From an uncultured Phycisphaerales bacterium (GTDB lineage Bacteria > Planctomycetota > Phycisphaerae > WQYP01), in the NCBI GenBank assembly GCA_903845195.1, contig CAIMWO010000094.1:103095-167094 (forward strand): a stretch of DNA of 64,000 nucleotides, written 5' to 3'. Shown here one piece after another: positions 53,046 through 61,095 of the stretch. Each line of letters starts with the position of its first letter. Within the stretch, counting starts at the first letter, position 1. The notes beneath the pieces are model-generated. The model saw only the letters and a list, made by a program, of their open reading frames with translations. It searched no databases and was not told where the DNA came from. The position numbers and the translations under genes are program-made.

Positions 53046-54956
53046 CTAGTGGCGAATCTCGACCACGTTGCTAAGCGGTCGGTACCGGGTGCTGTCTTGC
53101 TGCCACTTCTTGGGGTCAGTCTGCTCGAATAATCCGACATAAATCGTGTCGGTCGACAACCTGACGGACTCCGTGCCGACCGTGTATGAGGTTTGCAGTT
53201 TCAATGTGTATTCTCCGCTTGTCTTGCCGAAATCTGCAGTTGCCTCCTTGGCGTCGGCGATGACCTGAAGGACGTCACCGAATTTCTTCTTCTTGAGATC
53301 CGTTACCTTGTGCAGCAACCACATATTTCCGCTTTCCAAGGTGCCCATGATGATGTACGGGTCGAGGTTCGCGAGTAGTGCCGAGTCCAGTTGCAGGACA
53401 GGCAGTGACTTCTCTTGAAACAAGAGAACCATCGTGATGTTGTCGGTCTTTGGCGGGACGACCCCTTTGGTCCAGTCGATAGAGACTTTGATCGTGATTT
53501 CCCCCTCGCTCTTCTCTGACTTCACAACCTTGAGCGCGACCACCATTTTGGCCTGTCCCAGCCTTTCCTGCGTAATGGGTTGCGTAGCAGGGGAAGGTTC
53601 CGCGTGGGCACGCTTATTACGCATCTCGTCAAGTTCTGCGATTACTTTTTGGGCTACACCTGCGTTGCACTGCTTCTGTAATGCCCGGCGAACTACCGCG
53701 ACATCCTTATCTGTCTCACTGAAGCAGTCCATGGCCCATACCGCATGGTCGTATACCAGGCTCCCAGCAGTTCCCTTAGATGAACTCTGCTTCTCGGCGA
53801 CGATTCGCGCCAACTCCGACATGGCGAGTACTTCGTCGCCACTGCTGACAACACCGTGGACGGCCTGAAGAATATCACCACGTCGTTTCAATAACGCGCC
53901 AAAGACATCGACACCGGCTGCCCCCTTGACTTCAACTGGCGTGGTAACATACGTCATCAGTCGTATCACCGTGTCAGGCAAAGCTGCTTGCCCGGTTGAA
54001 ACCACGTTCTGCGGCTCCTTCGCTCGAACTCGAATCAGCATTACCTTGTCTCGCAGGTCATCAACGTCGATGGCTCCGAAGTCGACCTTTCCGTAAGAGT
54101 GCCAGAGGATCGGCGTGTCGCGATTCTGTGGGGCCCGGCTCGCCATCATCTCAACGCGAGAGTTTTCTGGCGCACCGAGGACCGTTTTCAAGCGAGCCAT
54201 TTTCACTGAGTTCCCATCCGGTTCACCAGTAGAAAATATAACGCCGTCGCACTTCGGGTACTTCGCAAAGACAGTCTTCGCAACAAGCAGAACGTTTTCT
54301 CCAGATGTGTCTGCTTTCAGCATCTTTTCCGTGATGGACGATATTTCCATCGCCGCTTGCATGTATTCGTCCGACCCAACGGTACTCTCGATGTTGAACA
54401 GCACCAGGCCCTTGAACAAGCGTAAGCCTTCGATCAGTTTCTCGCTGGAGATCGGCGCCGGACTCGACGCACGCCTGCTCGCCGCTTGCTGTGGCTTGGG
54501 CTGTGACGCAGCCTGGAACGAAGTGGGCGTATCTGCATAAGAGCCCTTCGCTGTCGCTGGCGAATCCGAATTACTCGCTGCTGGCAATGACTGCATGGCC
54601 ACGTTGATCGAAGTAGGCTGGTCCATTATGCGTCCGGGTGTCTGTGCGGCCGCAATACCTACTGTGGAATCGGGAACCGGAATCTTGGCGCCGGTTCGCG
54701 ATATTCGCTCGACGGACTCGCGTCCATCCTGCGCAGCTGGCACGGTTCCGGATTGCACTGCCTGCCAGACAAGCATCCCCAGGAACGCCAGAAGAACCAA
54801 CACCCCAATACCTCCACCCACCCACCACACGTGCTTGGATTTGGGAGCGGGAACGACGTTCCCGCTCCGACACACGGGGCATTCGTCGAACTGTCCCGCC
54901 AGTGAGGATGGGCTTGCAAGCATAGTGTGGCAATTTGGGCAGGAATAATTGATCAT
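53046..54956 (-). CDS. Large membrane protein with N-terminal zinc ribbon
   Basis: 636 residues. Zinc ribbon CPNCHTMLASPSSLAGQFD followed by CPVC, then a TM segment (VGGGIGVLVLLAFLGMLVW), a long Ser/Pro/Ala linker and a large domain with no obvious homology; its centre contains a von Willebrand A-like stretch (GLVLFNIESTVGSDEYMQAAMEIS, CDGVIFSTGEPDGNSVKMARL) that may be a VWA fold. Composition is more balanced than in the left part of the window. The start overlaps the stop of the small gene upstream by one base. Confidence 0.7.
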   Translation of the reverse strand: MINYSCPNCHTMLASPSSLAGQFDECPVCRSGNVVPAPKSKHVWWVGGGIGVLVLLAFLGMLVWQAVQSGTVPAAQDGRESVERISRTGAKIPVPDSTVGIAAAQTPGRIMDQPTSINVAMQSLPAASNSDSPATAKGSYADTPTSFQAASQPKPQQAASRRASSPAPISSEKLIEGLRLFKGLVLFNIESTVGSDEYMQAAMEISSITEKMLKADTSGENVLLVAKTVFAKYPKCDGVIFSTGEPDGNSVKMARLKTVLGAPENSRVEMMASRAPQNRDTPILWHSYGKVDFGAIDVDDLRDKVMLIRVRAKEPQNVVSTGQAALPDTVIRLMTYVTTPVEVKGAAGVDVFGALLKRRGDILQAVHGVVSSGDEVLAMSELARIVAEKQSSSKGTAGSLVYDHAVWAMDCFSETDKDVAVVRRALQKQCNAGVAQKVIAELDEMRNKRAHAEPSPATQPITQERLGQAKMVVALKVVKSEKSEGEITIKVSIDWTKGVVPPKTDNITMVLLFQEKSLPVLQLDSALLANLDPYIIMGTLESGNMWLLHKVTDLKKKKFGDVLQVIADAKEATADFGKTSGEYTLKLQTSYTVGTESVRLSTDTIYVGLFEQTDPKKWQQDSTRYRPLSNVVEIRH

Positions 54957-55168
54957 TAGTACCCTCCAGTCGCTCCGAACTGGTTCAGCCAGTTAGGCAG
55001 CTTTGTTCTTAAAGCTTCTAAGAGAACCCCATCCATAATCCCACAACAGGCGGCCGAAAGGGTCTTGGAGAAAGTAATCTTAGCGATTCTTAATCCATGA
55101 TTGAATGGATCGAACAGTAAATTGATCCCGTGGAACAGATTATCAATCCGCCCCAGATTCGCAGTCAA
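54956..55168 (-). CDS. Small hypothetical protein coupled to the zinc-ribbon gene (70 aa)
   Basis: A TTG-started 70-residue product with SNWLNQFGATGG-like end and the segment FDPFNHGLRIAKITFSK. Its TAA shares a base with the next ATG (TAATG), which suggests translational coupling. A TATAAT lies at 55183-55178, very near the start. The coding context is plausible but the family is unknown. Confidence 0.45.
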   Translation of the reverse strand: MTANLGRIDNLFHGINLLFDPFNHGLRIAKITFSKTLSAACCGIMDGVLLEALRTKLPNWLNQFGATGGY

Positions 55169-55395
55169 CAGGAACGCATTATAAATCTAGATACTTCAAC
55201 ATCTGGACATTTTGGTATACTTCTCTTCCGTGACAGGTTGCCTCGGTGGGTGCACAGACATGGCCACCTTCTCCTATCGACACGCAAACCCCCACCCCCT
55301 CAGCCCCGCCGCGTCCCCCTCCCACCCAACCCCACGGAGCCCCAAGCGTCATCGCGCGGCCCAACGACCACTCCTCCGGAATGCCACCCCCTGCC

Positions 55396-57276
55396 TCACT
55401 TCGCAGGCACCCACTGCGTAGCGTCGGCACGCAGGAGGATCGATTCCAGGCGCACCTTGAGTTCATCGGAGCCGGCTCCGGCAACAGCTTTACGCAGCAA
55501 CGGAAGGCTTCGCGGCGCCAGCGCCAGCAACTCCTTGGTGGCGCGCTCGCGAACGGCAAAGTCTGCATCGTCTAATTCCGCGATCAAAGCGGCCACGCGT
55601 GCTGGAAACGTAGAATCCGTTTCCAGGTTGGCATGCACGACGATCGCCACGCGCACCAGCTTGGGAGGTTTCGGATCGATGCTCAGAGGAAGAATGCGGT
55701 CGTATTCGGATTGTGGCGCCAGATAGATGGCCGTGATGCCGGGGCGCTGCCAGAGGCCCGCATTCCAAATGTCCAGAATCGATTGGGCTTCGTTGGGATA
55801 GAGACCGGCACCGATAAGATCGGCCAAAAGCGTCGCCGAAAGATCGCCGGGGAATTTGGCCGGGATGGTTTTCTGCCAGACGATGTTGCCTTTGCCTTGG
55901 GCGGGTAGTTTGTCGATGAGGCACCAGCGCACGGGCTGGTCTTTGGCCGCGGCCCTGCGATCGATGAGAAATACATGCGCCAGGGGAAACTTGGCGGTGC
56001 TTTGGAGGGAAGAGGAATCAGGGGAAAGGCGAAGGTAATCGAGCGTGGGAACCAGCCCGTCATAGTAGAGGAAGTGCTCGCCTTCACGAGTGGATGCACG
56101 TGGTTCAATGCCGGCGCCGCCGCCGGCACCGCGTGTAAAGGCTGGGTTGTCGACTGAAAGGAACGCCGGCCCTTTGATACGCGCCTTGGTGAGCCATGAG
56201 GCTTCCGGAAATTGCCTTTCTTCGGGGAACGTGCTCTTCGGCGGCGTGCGGTCGCCAAGGTGGTTGGATGTGGGCGGAGCGGACTGCCCGAGGAAGGCGG
56301 ACCACTCGATAGAACGAAAGAGTGGCAGCGGTCCATCGCGCAGGCCGTTGTCGACCGGGGACGAAGCGCACGGCCACCAGATCACTGGGGCACCCTCGGC
56401 AAAGGTCACCTTTGCATCGATGGTGAGGCCGGGCCGGTCGGTGTAGAAGTAGATAATCGGTTTGCTGATGAACGCTGGTTCAAATTTGAGTTTTTGCTTG
56501 GGAAACTGGGTGTAAAAGAAGTCGGGCATGGCGGCCCATTCTTCCTTCATTTCGACGTTGGCGAATTGTTCGTCGTTATAGACCGAAAAAACGCCCCATT
56601 CATGAACGGTCAGATTCTTTTCCGTCAGCTCCTTGAGGGTGACCGTGGCGGTATTGGAGGTGGCTTTAGCGGTCCAGGCGTTGGCGACTTGCTCGGGTGT
56701 GGGATCGGCAAATATTTCAACGTTCTTGCCATTGACGAGTTGCGCGCCGACGACGCCGCGCTGGGGCTTGAGTCCGGTGAACGTGTAGACGAACTGGAAC
56801 TTGCCCGGCTCGCCGATCGCCGTGCGATACGGCGGGCGCGGCTTGCTGAAGTCGGAGCGAATGTCGCCAAAATAAAGGCGTTTGCATTGGCCGGCGGGAA
56901 TCGGCGTAAATTGGGTGGGGTTGGGGGACCCTTTGAACGAAGCTTTGATGTTCGGATGAAATTCGTTGCCGGCAGAGTCTTTGGCGGTGAGAACCGCGTA
57001 CTGGTAAAAGGCGAAACTGAGATTGTCGAGGGTGTAAAGGGGGTGGTCGGTGAGGTTCTTGAGTTCAATGGTCAGCGGAATGGGCTCGCCGAGAACGACC
57101 GTCTCGGGAAGAATAATCCGGCAAGCCAATCCCTCGACCGGCGTACCCCAGGGCGTATCCGGGCTCGTCGCTGGTTGGCTAACCGCACCGGGTGCGTCGG
57201 CAGCGCGCAGGCCGACGGTGCCCACAACATATCCCAGCAAGAAGAGCACAAGCGCAATAAGCATGAGGCGGCGCAT
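55396..57276 (-). CDS. Large secreted hypothetical protein (626 aa)
   Basis: Signal peptide MRRLMLIALVLFLLGYVVG, a Pro-rich segment, an Ig-like or beta-sandwich N-terminal domain (IILPETVVLGEPIPLTIELKN) and a long middle region with VHEWGVFSVYND and FYTDRPGLTIDAKVTF. The end holds helical HEAT-like pieces (RVAALIAELDDADFAVRERATK). The HEWGVF motif occurs in a group of secreted planctomycete proteins of unknown role. Coding strand composition now matches a G-rich + strand. Confidence 0.65.
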   Translation of the reverse strand: MRRLMLIALVLFLLGYVVGTVGLRAADAPGAVSQPATSPDTPWGTPVEGLACRIILPETVVLGEPIPLTIELKNLTDHPLYTLDNLSFAFYQYAVLTAKDSAGNEFHPNIKASFKGSPNPTQFTPIPAGQCKRLYFGDIRSDFSKPRPPYRTAIGEPGKFQFVYTFTGLKPQRGVVGAQLVNGKNVEIFADPTPEQVANAWTAKATSNTATVTLKELTEKNLTVHEWGVFSVYNDEQFANVEMKEEWAAMPDFFYTQFPKQKLKFEPAFISKPIIYFYTDRPGLTIDAKVTFAEGAPVIWWPCASSPVDNGLRDGPLPLFRSIEWSAFLGQSAPPTSNHLGDRTPPKSTFPEERQFPEASWLTKARIKGPAFLSVDNPAFTRGAGGGAGIEPRASTREGEHFLYYDGLVPTLDYLRLSPDSSSLQSTAKFPLAHVFLIDRRAAAKDQPVRWCLIDKLPAQGKGNIVWQKTIPAKFPGDLSATLLADLIGAGLYPNEAQSILDIWNAGLWQRPGITAIYLAPQSEYDRILPLSIDPKPPKLVRVAIVVHANLETDSTFPARVAALIAELDDADFAVRERATKELLALAPRSLPLLRKAVAGAGSDELKVRLESILLRADATQWVPAK

Positions 57277-57338
57277 GAAGACTCCTGAATTTGGAATACG
57301 CATTGGACGCACTAGAGCAGACTTTGTTCCGATGATTC

Positions 57339-57518
57339 CTAAGCCTTCTGCATATCACAGCAATCCGCAATCCGTTTTTGCTTGATAGCGTACTCCTCCA
57401 TACACCCCCACCCCGGCATGCCCGTCGCGTCCCATCCGTCAAATGACATTTTCCTATCGGCGGAAGTGATGCCGGGTTTCCAAACAACAGCCTCGGCGAC
57501 GGCTTGCGTGCTGGTCAT
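57339..57518 (-). CDS. Small hypothetical protein (59 aa)
   Basis: ATG at 57518 with GAGG about 8 nt upstream. The product has MSFDGWDATGMPGWGCMEEY in the middle and two adjacent Cys near the end (ADCCDMQ). It lies in an otherwise empty 380 bp. It is too short to assign; conservation would decide. Confidence 0.4.
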   Translation of the reverse strand: MTSTQAVAEAVVWKPGITSADRKMSFDGWDATGMPGWGCMEEYAIKQKRIADCCDMQKA

Positions 57519-57659
57519 GACGGCACCCTCTTCATCAAATGGTGTATGGTCTTACATTTGATCGCCGGTTTGTGATTTGAGTGCGTAGTTTCAAGAGGCG
57601 AACAATCGGTCAGCGTTGCGGTCGGTGCGGCAGGCCGACGGGCGGCGCTAACGGGCAAA

Positions 57660-58043
57660 TCAGGCCCGCTTGCGCGTCTCACGGGTGAGCGGGGGTTCCG
57701 CGAGGGTAAAGAGGACCACTTCTTCGCCGGTGGCGGTGCTGATGTCGTGGTGCAGACTGATGACGCTGACGCCGGCAATTTCCAGGACCATCGCTTCCAT
57801 GACCGGGCGGGCCGATTCCAGCAACTGGATGCGGACCTGCTTGAGGAGATCGCGGCCCTTTTCCGGCTGGAGTTTCTTGATGAGGTGCTGTTCCGCCGCG
57901 GTCAGCACGCCGTGGAGACGCACCACGAGCAGATCGCCGAGCAGGTGCGTGCGGACCTCGTTGGGTCCATGGCCCATGTATTCCTGCGCGAAGGTGCACA
58001 TAGCCTGGGAGATAGCGGCTTCGATTTCACCGGTGGTCTTCAT
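57660..58043 (-). CDS. DUF2294-family protein
   Basis: 127 residues with EYMGHGPNEVRTHLLGDLLVVRLHG and GVSVISLHHDISTATGEEVVLFTL, the marks of DUF2294. Last gene of the kaiC-kaiB-PAS operon, overlapping the PAS gene by 4 bp. DUF2294 proteins have no defined role but occur with signalling genes. It may work with the KaiC-like system. Confidence 0.88.
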   Translation of the reverse strand: MKTTGEIEAAISQAMCTFAQEYMGHGPNEVRTHLLGDLLVVRLHGVLTAAEQHLIKKLQPEKGRDLLKQVRIQLLESARPVMEAMVLEIAGVSVISLHHDISTATGEEVVLFTLAEPPLTRETRKRA

Positions 58044-58609
58044 GGCAATTTCTCACGTGTAGCAGTGCGGTGTCGACGTGGCTGGGCAGATTTGCGCGGG
58101 GCGATGTCACTGACCATGGCCAGGACCCGCACGGCGCGGCCGGTGTCATCCCGCAGGACGGTCCCGTGCACCGCCACGTGAATGATGCGGCCATTCTTGC
58201 TGAGGAGGCGTTTTTCGAGGAACCAGGAGTCGCTCTGGCCGCGGATCATCCGCGCCAGTTCTTTCATGGCGCGCGGGCGATCCCGCGGATCAGTCAGGCC
58301 GATGAGGGTCTTGGTGAGTAATTCTGCGGCAGAAAATCCGGTGATCGCGCAGAGCTTTGAATTGACGCGTGTGAATTGGAAGGAAGGTGAATCGGCCTGG
58401 ATCATGCCGATGCCCGGCAGATCGAACAGGGCCCCAAACTCGGCGGCGCTCTGGTGCAACGCCTCGCCGACTTCCTGGAGCAGCAGGAAGGAAATTTTCT
58501 CGTGGCCGACGACGGCGTCCACTTCGTGATGCTGCAGCGCCTCGACGATCGGTTCGGCGGCAGCCAGCCGCGTCTCGAGCTCCTGATACGTCGGCCGTTT
58601 CTTTTTCAT
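58040..58609 (-). CDS. PAS-domain protein
   Basis: 189 residues: a helical N-terminus (PTYQELETRLAAAEPIVEAL) resembling the region before PAS domains in sensor kinases, then a PAS domain with GIGMIQADSPSFQFTRVN, GFSAAELLTKTL and KNGRIIHVAVHGTVLRDD, and an Arg-rich tail. No kinase domain follows, so it should sense a ligand and act through other proteins, perhaps KaiB or KaiC. It starts 3 bp after the kaiB stop. Confidence 0.9.
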   Translation of the reverse strand: MKKKRPTYQELETRLAAAEPIVEALQHHEVDAVVGHEKISFLLLQEVGEALHQSAAEFGALFDLPGIGMIQADSPSFQFTRVNSKLCAITGFSAAELLTKTLIGLTDPRDRPRAMKELARMIRGQSDSWFLEKRLLSKNGRIIHVAVHGTVLRDDTGRAVRVLAMVSDIAPRKSAQPRRHRTATREKLP

Positions 58610-58612
58610 GCG

Positions 58613-58945
58613 TCACCCGCCCCCCCCCGCTAGTCGCAGGGCAAACAGCAGTTTTTGCGGGTCGTTGAGGTTGCCCAGGACGGTCACTTTGGGAAGCGGC
58701 GCAACCAGGACCAGCGCCGGCGTGATCAGGATGTTGTCCCTGACCGCGGCGGCAAAGTTCTTGATGACATCAATCGTTTCAATCGTGTGACGGCCCGGCA
58801 GGTGTTCCTGGCAGAGACGCTGCAGATTGGTGAGCGCCTGCTTGGAATTCGGCCCATTGCCTACGACGTACAGTCGGAACCGGTAATGGCCGCGCGGTAC
58901 TTTCCCGCGCTGCTGCTTGGTTTGAAGAGGGCGCGCATGGCTCAT
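58613..58945 (-). CDS. kaiB: KaiB-like protein
   Basis: 110 residues with the KaiB fold: YRFRLYVVGNGPNSKQALTNL, CQEHLPGRHTIETIDV and NILITPALVLVAPLPKVTVLG. In cyanobacteria KaiB switches fold and binds KaiC; in other bacteria KaiB-KaiC pairs act in stress signalling. It overlaps kaiC by 4 bp and ends in poly-Gly. Confidence 0.94.
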   Translation of the reverse strand: MSHARPLQTKQQRGKVPRGHYRFRLYVVGNGPNSKQALTNLQRLCQEHLPGRHTIETIDVIKNFAAAVRDNILITPALVLVAPLPKVTVLGNLNDPQKLLFALRLAGGGG

Positions 58946-60411
58946 TTTTCACCGCCCTTGCGGCCGGCGGGTCTGGCGTGAACTGTCGGCGGTTGCGGGG
59001 CGTCGGGGAATTCGATGCCACGGCTGGTGATGACAAACGACTGGCGCCGTTGGGAATGAGCCGAGCCGCGGGACTTGACGATAAAGATTTGCCGCGATAT
59101 TTCCTGCTCCGTCTCGACGAACCGCAACTGAATGACCGCGTCGACCACGGAGGAGAAGCCGATGCCGCTGAGTTCTTCATCGGCACCCTCGATGCCGCTG
59201 ACCTGGTTGGTCATGATGCACGTGATGCCGCGTTCCTTAAGGATGCTGACCAGGCGCATGAGATAATCGAAGGCGGCCTGTTCGGAGCCCATGCGGACGC
59301 AGGCCGAGAGTGCATCGAGCGTGACGTGGTCGGGTTTGAACGTATTGATGGCGTCGAGAGCGCGGATGAGATGATCGTCCGATCCCATGGCTTCCGGCAG
59401 GCCGGTCTGCACCAGCAACTTGCCGGCGCGCAAGGGCGGCCGCAGGTCAATGCCGGCGCTGAGCATGGCGATGATCATCGCTTCGCGGGATTCCTCAAAA
59501 CTCAGGTACAACACTTTTTCGCCGCGACGGCACGCCGCCTGAACGAAGGTGCTGGCCAGGGTAGTCTTGCCGGTGCCGCTGGCGCCGGTGATGAGAATGC
59601 ACGATGTGCTGCGGTAGCCGCCCTCAAGCATCGTGTCGAGTCCGGCCAATCCGGTGGACACTTTGGGACCCAGCGGCTGGTGGGCCAGTTCCGCCTTGGT
59701 CAGCGGGAACAGGATGATGCCATGGTCGCCGATGACGTAGGGATATTCATTGGTGCCGAAGCCCGAGCCGCGATACTTGATGACGCGTAGCCGGCGCGTG
59801 GCGACTTGCCCGACCACGCGATGGTCGAGGCGGATGACGCAGTCGGCCATGAAATCGAGGAATTCGTATTGGCCGGAAGTCTCGCCTTCGCGATGGGCTT
59901 TGGCGGTAAGGACATTGGTCAGTCCGCGGTCGATGAGCCATTCGTGCAGGCGATACAACTCGCTGCGTTCGCGGCGAGGATCGGCGAACACGCGCAGCAG
60001 AACGTCCAGGGCATCGATCACGACGCGCTTGGCGTTGATTTTTTTGATGTGTCCGCCGACGATGCCGAGCAGCCCCTGAATGTCAAAATCGCCGGAGATC
60101 ACTTCCTCGCCGAACAGGCGCGCCTCGACGATGGCGACCTTACCGGCCTTTTCGAGGGCGGCGAAATCGAGCCCCATGGACAGCGCGTTCTGGCGGACGG
60201 CCTCGGCACGCTCTTCCAACGCGACGAACACGCCGGGCTCGCCGGCCATGGCGCCGGCGTACAGGAACTGCAGGCCGAGCACGGTCTTGCCGGAGCCGGG
60301 TCCGCCACTGGCCAGGGTGGTGCGGCCGCGGGGAAGTCCACCTTCGAGTACTTCATCCAGGCCGGAAATTTGGGTGGGCACTTTGGGAATGGGGCGGCTT
60401 CGTACGCGCAT
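58942..60411 (-). CDS. kaiC: KaiC-like double ATPase
   Basis: 489 residues with two RecA-like domains. Walker A motifs GGPGSGKT (36-43) and GASGTGKT (276-283); catalytic Glu pairs at 66-67 and 306-307. The CII segment GIGFSSVVDAVIQLRFVE aligns with the cyanobacterial phosphorylation site, and Ser420 and Ser421 take the place of Ser431 and Thr432, so autophosphorylation is plausible. No KaiA is present, as expected outside cyanobacteria. Its leader carries a terminator-ending structured element. Confidence 0.95.
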   Translation of the reverse strand: MRVRSRPIPKVPTQISGLDEVLEGGLPRGRTTLASGGPGSGKTVLGLQFLYAGAMAGEPGVFVALEERAEAVRQNALSMGLDFAALEKAGKVAIVEARLFGEEVISGDFDIQGLLGIVGGHIKKINAKRVVIDALDVLLRVFADPRRERSELYRLHEWLIDRGLTNVLTAKAHREGETSGQYEFLDFMADCVIRLDHRVVGQVATRRLRVIKYRGSGFGTNEYPYVIGDHGIILFPLTKAELAHQPLGPKVSTGLAGLDTMLEGGYRSTSCILITGASGTGKTTLASTFVQAACRRGEKVLYLSFEESREAMIIAMLSAGIDLRPPLRAGKLLVQTGLPEAMGSDDHLIRALDAINTFKPDHVTLDALSACVRMGSEQAAFDYLMRLVSILKERGITCIMTNQVSGIEGADEELSGIGFSSVVDAVIQLRFVETEQEISRQIFIVKSRGSAHSQRRQSFVITSRGIEFPDAPQPPTVHARPAGRKGGEK

Positions 60412-60481
60412 GGGCGGCTCTTTTCTGTGAATGGACGTCGTTTCTCAGGCCTGCGAACCCGCAGCGGTTCCGGCCGCAGCC

Positions 60482-60600
60482 AATAAAAAAAGCCGACGTG
60501 AATAAATGCCCCGATGGCATTCAATCACGTCGGCTTACTCTTCGACAGGCATGTCGCCGTGGCGACCGGCCCTTCATCTAGTCATCCGACAACGCCGCGA
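60482..60600 (-). promoter_or_regulatory. Structured leader of kaiC ending in an intrinsic terminator
   Basis: On the minus strand the leader runs CGGATGACTAGATGAAGGGC, a GTCGC/GCGAC hairpin, CCTGTCGAAGAGTAAGCCG and then a nested terminator: AAGCCGACGTGA paired with TCACGTCGGCTT enclosing AATGCC/GGCATT, with seven T after it. It ends 70 nt before the kaiC start. The arrangement matches the leader at 60893-61002 of the histidine kinase gene, so it may be a regulatory RNA that ends or reads through. Confidence 0.6.
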
Positions 60601-60892
60601 TACGGTGCGGCGATACTCTTTTCCAACACCATTATCGTAGCTCGCGGGAGGTGGGATAACAAGGTGAAACTGGGGTTTGCATGCGAATGCGCGTAATCCG
60701 ACCGTGACCCGCGCCGCGTTTTCCGATGCCTTCCGAAATGGCACTTTCGATTTGGCCCTGCGTCTTCACCATGATGAACAGCACACAAATACTCTCCGAT
60801 ACCCGACAATTGTCTTGCCTGCCTGATCAGGAGGTGTATCATGCATGGGCCGTGGAACAGCACAGTAGTCCAGTTCCCCGGCCGATTTGCAG

Positions 60893-61002
60893 TCCACGGA
60901 AGACTAAATAAACGGCAATCCCGCCCAGTGCGGGGAGACCGGTTAAAGAGTAAGCCGCGGCAGCCGAATACCACAGGTGTTCGGTTGCCGCGGCTTTTTT
61001 TG
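60893..61002 (+). promoter_or_regulatory. Structured leader of the histidine kinase gene, homologous to the kaiC leader
   Basis: Runs CGGAAGACTAAATAAACGGC, a CCCGC/GCGGG hairpin, GACCGGTTAAAGAGTAAGCC and a terminator with arms 60952-60968 and 60980-60996 and seven T (60995-61001). Upstream CCGTGGA (60850-60856) can pair with TCCACGG (60893-60899). It ends 94 nt before the kinase ATG. Confidence 0.6.
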
Positions 61003-61095
61003 TTTTCGCACTGAACGAGCGCACCACGGATCTTTAAGTTGCTTCGCCCGACATCCAGAGCCTGATCGGCCCCTGAAAAGCCAAAGGAATTCCAC

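Noticed and set aside
50400..55400. Replication origin near the skew switch
   Set aside because: No dnaA, dnaN or cluster of DnaA boxes found; kept only as a compositional observation.
60726..60911. 61-aa frame between the two structured leaders
   Set aside because: No ribosome site and no plausible fold; the region is better explained as leader RNA and promoter.
60482..61002. Cyclic di-GMP-I (GEMM) riboswitch at the kaiC and kinase leaders
   Set aside because: The conserved GEMM loops and tetraloop-receptor parts are not present; only a loose GGCAA...GGGGA similarity was seen in one copy.
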